The notes under the pieces: model-generated | What the model saw: the letters and a program-made list of their open reading frames with translations, nothing else | Database searches by the model: none | What the model was told of the DNA's origin: nothing | Translations under genes and position numbers: made by a program | Assembly (NCBI RefSeq): GCF_004297125.1 | Contig: NZ_SCVD01000012.1 | Span: 124,001-188,000, forward strand | Reading direction: 5' to 3' | Source: Phenylobacterium sp. | GTDB taxonomy: Bacteria; Pseudomonadota; Alphaproteobacteria; Caulobacterales; Caulobacteraceae | DNA length: 64,000 nucleotides | Shown: positions 59,455 to 64,000 of the stretch, piece after piece | How positions within the stretch are numbered: position 1 is the stretch's first letter | Layout of the letters: every line of letters begins with the position of its first letter

Positions 59455-60618
59455 TCAGGAGCCGAGTGCGGCCAGCACGGCGTCGGCCGCGGCCTCGTTC
59501 GGGTCCGGTCCGCCGCGACCCATCTTGATCAGCGCCGCGGACTGACGTTCGACCTGGCGCTGGCGCAGATCGTGGTTGTCGAGCCTGAGCGCGACCTCGC
59601 GCGCCAGATTCGGGCCGTTGCACTCGTCCTGGATCAGTTCCGGGGCGACGAAGTCCTGCGCGGCGATGTTGAACAGCGTCACCCACTTCGTGCGGATCAG
59701 CCGCTTCAGGATGGCGTAGGTCACGGGCGCCAAGCGGTAGCCCACCACCATGGGCACGCCGGCCACGGCCAGTTCGGTCGTCACGGTGCCGGAGCAGGCC
59801 AGCGCCACGGTGGCGGCTTTCATGGCGTCTCGCTTGGCGCTCTCGCCTTCGACCACATGCGCGCGGTGCGGCCAGCCGGCGACCCGCGCCTTCACCAGTT
59901 CGGCCACCGTGGGCGCGGCGGGCACGACCACATGGAGGTCCGGCCGTTCCGCCTTCAGCCGGCGCACGGCGTCTTCGAACGCCGGCAGCACGCGCTCGAT
60001 CTCGGACGGGCGGCTGCCGGGCAGCACCAGCAGCATCGGTTCGTCCGGCCCCGCCCCGATCTCCCGCCGCAACCGCGCCGGGTCGGCCGCGCTGAAGGCG
60101 ATCGCCAGGGTGGAATCGCCGACCAGCACGGTCCTCAGACCCTCGCGCTCGAAGGCCGGCGCGTCGAAGGCGTGGATGGTGAGCAGCAGGTCGAACCACT
60201 GGGCGGCGGTGCGCGCCCGCCCGGGCCGCGACGCCCAGACCTGCGGAGCGACATACTTGACCAGCGGCAGCTTCGGATCCTGACGCCGCAACCGCTGGGC
60301 GACGCGCAGGGTGAAGCCCCAGGAATCGATCAGCACCGCCACGTCGGGCTTCTCACGCGCCGCCAAGGCCGCCGTCTCGTCGGCGCGGCGCACCACCTTC
60401 GGATAGGCCAGCAGGCCCTCCAGCAGCCCGAAGATCGACAGGTCGGAGATGTCGAACGGGCTCTCGACACCCTCGGCCCGCATCCGGGCCCCGCCGACGC
60501 CCACGAACCGGACACCCTCGCCCAGCCGTCGCTTCAGCGCCCGCGCCAGCCCCGCCCCCCGGTCGTCGCCCGAGGCCTCGGCCGCCACCAGCATCACGGT
60601 GAGCGGCCGGCCAGTCAT
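59455..60618 (-). CDS. lpxB: Lipid-A-disaccharide synthase
   Basis: The 387-residue protein is the GT-B-type transferase LpxB. Typical stretches are VMLVAAEASGDDRGAGLARAL, FVGVGGARMRAEGVESPFDISDLSIFG, VDSWGF-like VLIDSWGFTLRVA and VALACSGTVTTELAVAGVPMVVGYRLAP. It joins UDP-2,3-diacylglucosamine and lipid X to form the lipid A disaccharide. It overlaps lpxI as ATGA. It is the last gene of the lipid A operon as written here. Confidence 0.96.
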   Translation of the reverse strand: MTGRPLTVMLVAAEASGDDRGAGLARALKRRLGEGVRFVGVGGARMRAEGVESPFDISDLSIFGLLEGLLAYPKVVRRADETAALAAREKPDVAVLIDSWGFTLRVAQRLRRQDPKLPLVKYVAPQVWASRPGRARTAAQWFDLLLTIHAFDAPAFEREGLRTVLVGDSTLAIAFSAADPARLRREIGAGPDEPMLLVLPGSRPSEIERVLPAFEDAVRRLKAERPDLHVVVPAAPTVAELVKARVAGWPHRAHVVEGESAKRDAMKAATVALACSGTVTTELAVAGVPMVVGYRLAPVTYAILKRLIRTKWVTLFNIAAQDFVAPELIQDECNGPNLAREVALRLDNHDLRQRQVERQSAALIKMGRGGPDPNEAAADAVLAALGS

Positions 60619-61454
60619 GATGGATCCGGCTCGACGCCCAGGATGAACACGCCCAGCTCATCGGCGAGCGCGATGGTCGCCTCGCGGTCCAGCACCAGCA
60701 GCCGCCCCGCCTCGCCGGCGATCCCCGCCAGGCCCGCGCGCGCGACGCCCTGCACCGTGGCGAGGCCGATGGTCGGCAGGTCCACCCGGGTTTCCTGGAT
60801 CGGCTTCGGCGCCTTGGCGAGCACGCCCACGCCGGCGCCGGGCCGCCCCCTCAGGTGCCCCGGCAGATCGGCCACCCGCGCCAGGAGGGCGTCGGTCCCT
60901 TCCTGCGCCTCCACGGCCAGCACCAGGCCATTGGCGACGACGCTGGCCTGGCCCACGTCCAGCGCACCGATGGCCCGCGCCACCCTGAGGGCGTGACGGG
61001 CGTCGGCCATGTCTTCGTCACCGGGCGCATGGCGGCCCAGCAGACCGGCGGGCAGCGACAGGTCTTCCATGACGTCGTGCGCGCCTTCGACCGCGAAGCC
61101 TTCCTTCTCGAACTCGTCCACCAGCACCCGCAGCAGGGCGTCGTCGCCCTTGCGCGCGCTGGCGATGACCTTCGGCAGGAGCATGAGCCCGCGCAGGTCG
61201 GGCACGAGGCTGGTGAAATCCGGCCGCGCCACATTTCCCGCCAGGCAGATCGAGCGGCAGCCGGCCCGCTTCAGCGCCTTCATGCACTTGCCGATCTCGG
61301 CCAACCCGACCTCGGCGCCGGCATAGGGCGACAGGCCCGTGCCGGCGAACCCTTTCAGCCGGATCACGAACAGCGGCCGGCCCGAACGCTCGCAATGCTG
61401 GGCGATCTCCACCGGCAGGCCACCGCCGCCGGCGATCAGGCCCAGCTTGTTCAT
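60615..61454 (-). CDS. lpxI: UDP-2,3-diacylglucosamine hydrolase LpxI (DUF1009)
   Basis: The 279-residue protein is the LpxI family, with LGLIAGGGGLPVEIAQHCERSGRPLFVIRLKGF at the start and VEGAHDVMEDLSLPAG later. LpxI replaces LpxH in alphaproteobacteria and was first described in Caulobacter. It removes UMP from UDP-2,3-diacylglucosamine to give lipid X. The ATG at 61454 shares one base with the lpxA stop (TGATG); the longer in-frame reading upstream is shadow. Confidence 0.94.
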   Translation of the reverse strand: MNKLGLIAGGGGLPVEIAQHCERSGRPLFVIRLKGFAGTGLSPYAGAEVGLAEIGKCMKALKRAGCRSICLAGNVARPDFTSLVPDLRGLMLLPKVIASARKGDDALLRVLVDEFEKEGFAVEGAHDVMEDLSLPAGLLGRHAPGDEDMADARHALRVARAIGALDVGQASVVANGLVLAVEAQEGTDALLARVADLPGHLRGRPGAGVGVLAKAPKPIQETRVDLPTIGLATVQGVARAGLAGIAGEAGRLLVLDREATIALADELGVFILGVEPDPS

Positions 61455-62251
61455 CAGACTTCGCGTTCCGGCAGGCAGAGCGGCCGGCTGGCGTCGGCGC
61501 GGATGAAGTCGATGATCTCCATCACCGGGGCCGAGTGGCCGAAGGTGCTGGCGGTGTCTTCGATCCGCTCTTGGAAGGTGCCTTCCTCGGCGAACAGCAG
61601 CCGGTAGGCCGAGCGCAGCTCGCCGATCGTCTCGCGCCCGAAGCTGCGGCGCTTCAGGCCGACCAGGTTCAGGCCCTCGAGGTGGGCGTGGTTGCCCCAG
61701 ACCAGGCCGTAGGGGATCACGTCCTTGGTCACCGCGGCCAGGCCGCCGATGAAGGAATAGCGGCCGACGCGGCAGTACTGGTGCACGGCCGCCAGGCCGC
61801 TCACCATCACGAAGTCGCCGACCTGGACGTGGCCGCCCAGGGTGGCGGAGTGGGCCAGGATCACATTGTCGCCCACGGTGCAGTCGTGGCCGACGTGGCT
61901 GGTCGCCATGAACATGCCGTCGTCGCCCACCCGCGTCACGGCCCCACCATCCGGCGTGCCGATGTGCATGGTGACGTGCTCCCACATCTTGTTGCGGTCG
62001 CCGATCACCAGTTCAGTGGGTTCGCCCTTGTAGCCGGTGTGATGCGGCGGCCCGCCAAGGTTGGCGAAGTTGCGCACCGAACAGTCCTCGCCGATCGTCA
62101 CGCGGTTCTCGATCACCACATGCGACAGGATCTGGGTGCGCGCGCCGATGCGGGCGTGCTCGCCGATGATGGAATAAGCCCCGACGCTGACGCCCTCGGC
62201 CAGCTCTGCGCCCTTGGCCACCAGCGCGGTGGGATGGATCTCGACGCTCAA
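61454..62251 (-). CDS. lpxA: UDP-N-acetylglucosamine acyltransferase
   Basis: The 265-residue protein is a left-handed parallel beta-helix transferase, with hexapeptide repeats from [28 protein letters not shown] to [29 protein letters not shown] and the active-site histidine in the latter region. It adds the first hydroxyacyl chain to UDP-GlcNAc in lipid A synthesis. I use the TTG at 62251 ([11 protein letters not shown]); an upstream CTG at 62260 is the only other nearby choice. It follows fabZ by five bases. Confidence 0.94.
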   Translation of the reverse strand: MSVEIHPTALVAKGAELAEGVSVGAYSIIGEHARIGARTQILSHVVIENRVTIGEDCSVRNFANLGGPPHHTGYKGEPTELVIGDRNKMWEHVTMHIGTPDGGAVTRVGDDGMFMATSHVGHDCTVGDNVILAHSATLGGHVQVGDFVMVSGLAAVHQYCRVGRYSFIGGLAAVTKDVIPYGLVWGNHAHLEGLNLVGLKRRSFGRETIGELRSAYRLLFAEEGTFQERIEDTASTFGHSAPVMEIIDFIRADASRPLCLPEREV

Positions 62252-62256
62252 GGGAT

Positions 62257-62727
62257 TCAGGTCTCCACGACCATGGCGGCGAACTCGCACTCGGCGGCGA
62301 CCTTGTCCCCGACGATCGCCTGGCCGGCGAACTTGAAGACGTCGCCGCGGTGGCGAACCACCCTCACCGGCATCCGTACGACGTCGCCCGGCCGCACCGG
62401 GGCGCGGAACCGGCAGTTGTCGGCGGACATGAAGAAGATCGCCTTTCCGGTGGTGTCGACTTCCAGCGACTTGGACATCAGCACCGCGCCGGTCTGGGCC
62501 ATGGCCTCGATCAGCAGGACGCCCGGCATCACCGGATAGTTCGGGAAGTGCCCCTGGAAGAACGGCTCGTTCACCGTCACGCATTTGATGCCGACGATGG
62601 ACTCGTTCTGCTTGTACTCCTCGCAGCGGTCCACGAGCAGCATGGGGTAGCGGTGCGGGATCCGCGCCAGCACCTCGGTGATGTCGATGACGGTGGGATC
62701 GCTCTCCACCGGCGCCTTGCGCGTCAT
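62257..62727 (-). CDS. fabZ: 3-hydroxyacyl-ACP dehydratase FabZ
   Basis: The 156-residue protein is a hot-dog-fold dehydratase with catalytic H60 and E74 in [23 protein letters not shown]. It removes water from 3-hydroxyacyl-ACP in fatty acid elongation and also adjusts the acyl pool for lipid A. Its place between lpxD and lpxA is the conserved alphaproteobacterial order, and it lies nine bases after lpxD. Confidence 0.96.
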   Translation of the reverse strand: MTRKAPVESDPTVIDITEVLARIPHRYPMLLVDRCEEYKQNESIVGIKCVTVNEPFFQGHFPNYPVMPGVLLIEAMAQTGAVLMSKSLEVDTTGKAIFFMSADNCRFRAPVRPGDVVRMPVRVVRHRGDVFKFAGQAIVGDKVAAECEFAAMVVET

Positions 62728-62736
62728 GCCTCTCCC

Positions 62737-63741
62737 CTACCCCTTCCGGCTCGCCATGCGGGCCAGCCAGGCGGTCTCTTTCAGCCAATGGCGGATCGGA
62801 CGCGCGGGCATGCCGCCCCAGGTCTCGCCCGCCGGAATATCCTTCATCACCCCGGCCGCCGCGCCGACACGGGCGCCCGTTCCGATGGTCACATGGTCGG
62901 CCACCCCGGCGCGCCCGCCGAACTGGGCGCCGTCGCCGATCGTCACGCTGCCGGAGATGCCGGTGTGAGCGGCCATGACGCAGTTACGTCCCACGCGGAC
63001 GTTGTGGGCGATCTGCACTAGGTTGTCGATCTTGGTGTTCTCGCCGATCACGGTGTCGTCGAAGGCGCCCCGGTCGATGGTGGTGTTGGCGCCGATCGAG
63101 ACTCCGTCCTGGATGATCACCCGCCCCAGCTGGGGGATGTCGATCAGGCCCTTGGCTCCGGCCGTGGCCCCGAATCCCGGCTCGCCGATCCGGGCGCCGG
63201 CCAGGATCTTCACCCGGTCGCCGATAAGGGCGAAGCCGATGGTGACGTTCGGGGCGATGTCGCAGTCGCGGCCGATAGCGACCCCCGGGCCGATCGTCGT
63301 GTTGGCGCCGATCCGTGTGCCTCGGCCGATCTGCGCCGCGGGCCCGATCACGGCGCCAGGACCCAGCACGACGCCCGCCTCCAGCACCGCGTCGGGCGCC
63401 ACGGCCTGCGCGCCGGCGCCCCGCGGCCGATGCAGCCGCTGGGCCGCCAGCGCATACGCGCCCTGCGGATTGGCCACGGTCAGGACCACGCAGTCCGCCG
63501 GGGCCAGCGCCTCCAGGCCCGGGGGCAGGAAGCAGGCCGCCGGCCGGGCTTCGGCCAACGCCTGGGCGTACTTGCGCTCCGCCAGGAAAGTGACGGTCTC
63601 GGGTCCCGCGTGCGCCAGGACGGCGACGCGGCTCACCAGCCGCTCGGCCGCGCCCGCGTCGGCGAGCACGGCCCCGGTCAGGGTCGCAAGCTCGCCCAAG
63701 GAAGCTGGGCCGAGATCCTCGAAGAAGCGCGGGTCGGGCAT
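62737..63741 (-). CDS. lpxD: UDP-3-O-acylglucosamine N-acyltransferase
   Basis: The 334-residue protein has the LpxD N-terminal uridine-binding domain (about 1-95, [21 protein letters not shown]) and a hexapeptide-repeat beta helix ([33 protein letters not shown] and similar), with the active-site histidine in [22 protein letters not shown]. It transfers the second acyl chain in lipid A synthesis. It lies between the skp-type gene and fabZ. Confidence 0.96.
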   Translation of the reverse strand: MPDPRFFEDLGPASLGELATLTGAVLADAGAAERLVSRVAVLAHAGPETVTFLAERKYAQALAEARPAACFLPPGLEALAPADCVVLTVANPQGAYALAAQRLHRPRGAGAQAVAPDAVLEAGVVLGPGAVIGPAAQIGRGTRIGANTTIGPGVAIGRDCDIAPNVTIGFALIGDRVKILAGARIGEPGFGATAGAKGLIDIPQLGRVIIQDGVSIGANTTIDRGAFDDTVIGENTKIDNLVQIAHNVRVGRNCVMAAHTGISGSVTIGDGAQFGGRAGVADHVTIGTGARVGAAAGVMKDIPAGETWGGMPARPIRHWLKETAWLARMASRKG

Positions 63742-63779
63742 GAATCGCGTTTTAGGCGGACTCGGCCCGCGCGTCGCCC

Positions 63780-64000
63780 TTAGCGGCGCGGCGCAGCGGC
63801 CGCGGGCGCCGCCGCGGTCGGAGTCGGCGTGTCGAGCCGCTCGCGATCAAACGTGAACTGGGTGATCTTGGCGTTCAGCGCGGTCACCACCTGGGGGGTG
63901 ATGTCCGAAGCCGGGTTGCCCAGGATGATCGAGTTGCGGTTGATGAGCATCGAGCACTGCTTGGCCTGATAGGCTTGGCGGATCAGCGGCTCCATCTCGG
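63780..64000 (-). CDS. OmpH/Skp-family periplasmic chaperone, C-terminal part (runs off right edge)
   Basis: The window ends inside this gene. The visible 73 or so residues are the C-terminal part of an OmpH/Skp-type protein: [39 protein letters not shown], then a Pro/Ala-rich tail. Skp chaperones hold outer-membrane proteins in the periplasm. The start and signal peptide lie outside the window. The bamA-skp-lpxD-fabZ-lpxA order is typical of Gram-negative bacteria, so bamA would be expected just beyond. Confidence 0.85.
   Translation of the reverse strand, partial: EMEPLIRQAYQAKQCSMLINRNSIILGNPASDITPQVVTALNAKITQFTFDRERLDTPTPTAAAPAAAAPRR

Overview
The window is high-GC DNA with tightly packed genes and no intergenic stretch over 300 bases; the longest gaps are about 120 to 180 bases. 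Gene order and protein families point to an alphaproteobacterium of the Caulobacterales, most likely Phenylobacterium or Caulobacter. The signs are a dusB-ntrB-ntrC-ntrY-ntrX-dat-hfq-hflX operon, an E1-beta subunit of pyruvate dehydrogenase carrying its own lipoyl domain, LpxI rather than LpxH in lipid A synthesis, PEPxxWA-CTERM secreted proteins, and a GAAC-N7-GAAC SOS box in front of lexA. I saw no rRNA, tRNA, CRISPR array, insertion sequence, phage gene or plasmid function.

Layout. 1-8.9 kb (minus strand): hflX (cut by the left edge), hfq, dat, the NtrYX and NtrBC two-component pairs, and dusB. 9-15.7 kb: bifunctional ispDF, a membrane/spermidine-synthase-like fusion, pncC/cinA, an APC permease, a coenzyme-Q-binding-type protein and lipA. 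15.8-25 kb: an accessory block with a cysteine-rich Sel1-repeat secreted protein, a stand-alone acyl-ACP-synthetase-like enzyme, DoxX and a complete tripartite RND pump. 25-32.8 kb (minus): lpd, a glutathione peroxidase, pdhC, a GFA-type zinc protein, pdhB, pdhA, an FtsB/DivIC-type protein and eno. 32.9-38.7 kb: enoyl-CoA hydratase, a small secreted protein, a PhoX-type protein, rpmF, a MAPEG protein, pyrG and secG. 38.8-43.4 kb: GNAT, VOC, a TetR regulator with a nearby palindrome, an alpha/beta hydrolase, a PEPxxWA-CTERM protein and a LuxR-type regulator. 43.4-52.1 kb: tpiA, a PpiD-type foldase, trpE, then (after a porin and two small genes) trpG-trpD-trpC. 52.2-64 kb: lexA, an ASCH protein, comEC, a second PEPxxWA-CTERM protein, gltX, gltA, a small dimeric-barrel-type protein, and the lipid A block lpxB-lpxI-lpxA-fabZ-lpxD-skp (skp cut by the right edge).

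How it works together. Most of the window is the conserved alphaproteobacterial backbone for nitrogen and redox sensing, isoprenoid precursors, lipoate and pyruvate dehydrogenase, glycolysis, tryptophan, the SOS response and outer-membrane lipid A. Lineage-specific genes are inserted at a handful of points. Genes on one strand are often translationally coupled by ATGA or TTGA overlaps, and many convergent genes overlap at their 3' ends. I did not find a clearly new multi-gene system. The strongest leads are NtrC and NtrX that both lack the GAFTGA loop, the GFA and peroxidase genes embedded in the pyruvate dehydrogenase operon, a ComEC whose C-terminal region has no recognisable metallo-beta-lactamase motif and which is coupled to an ASCH protein, a 12-motif cysteine-paired Sel1 protein, and a candidate TetR operator.
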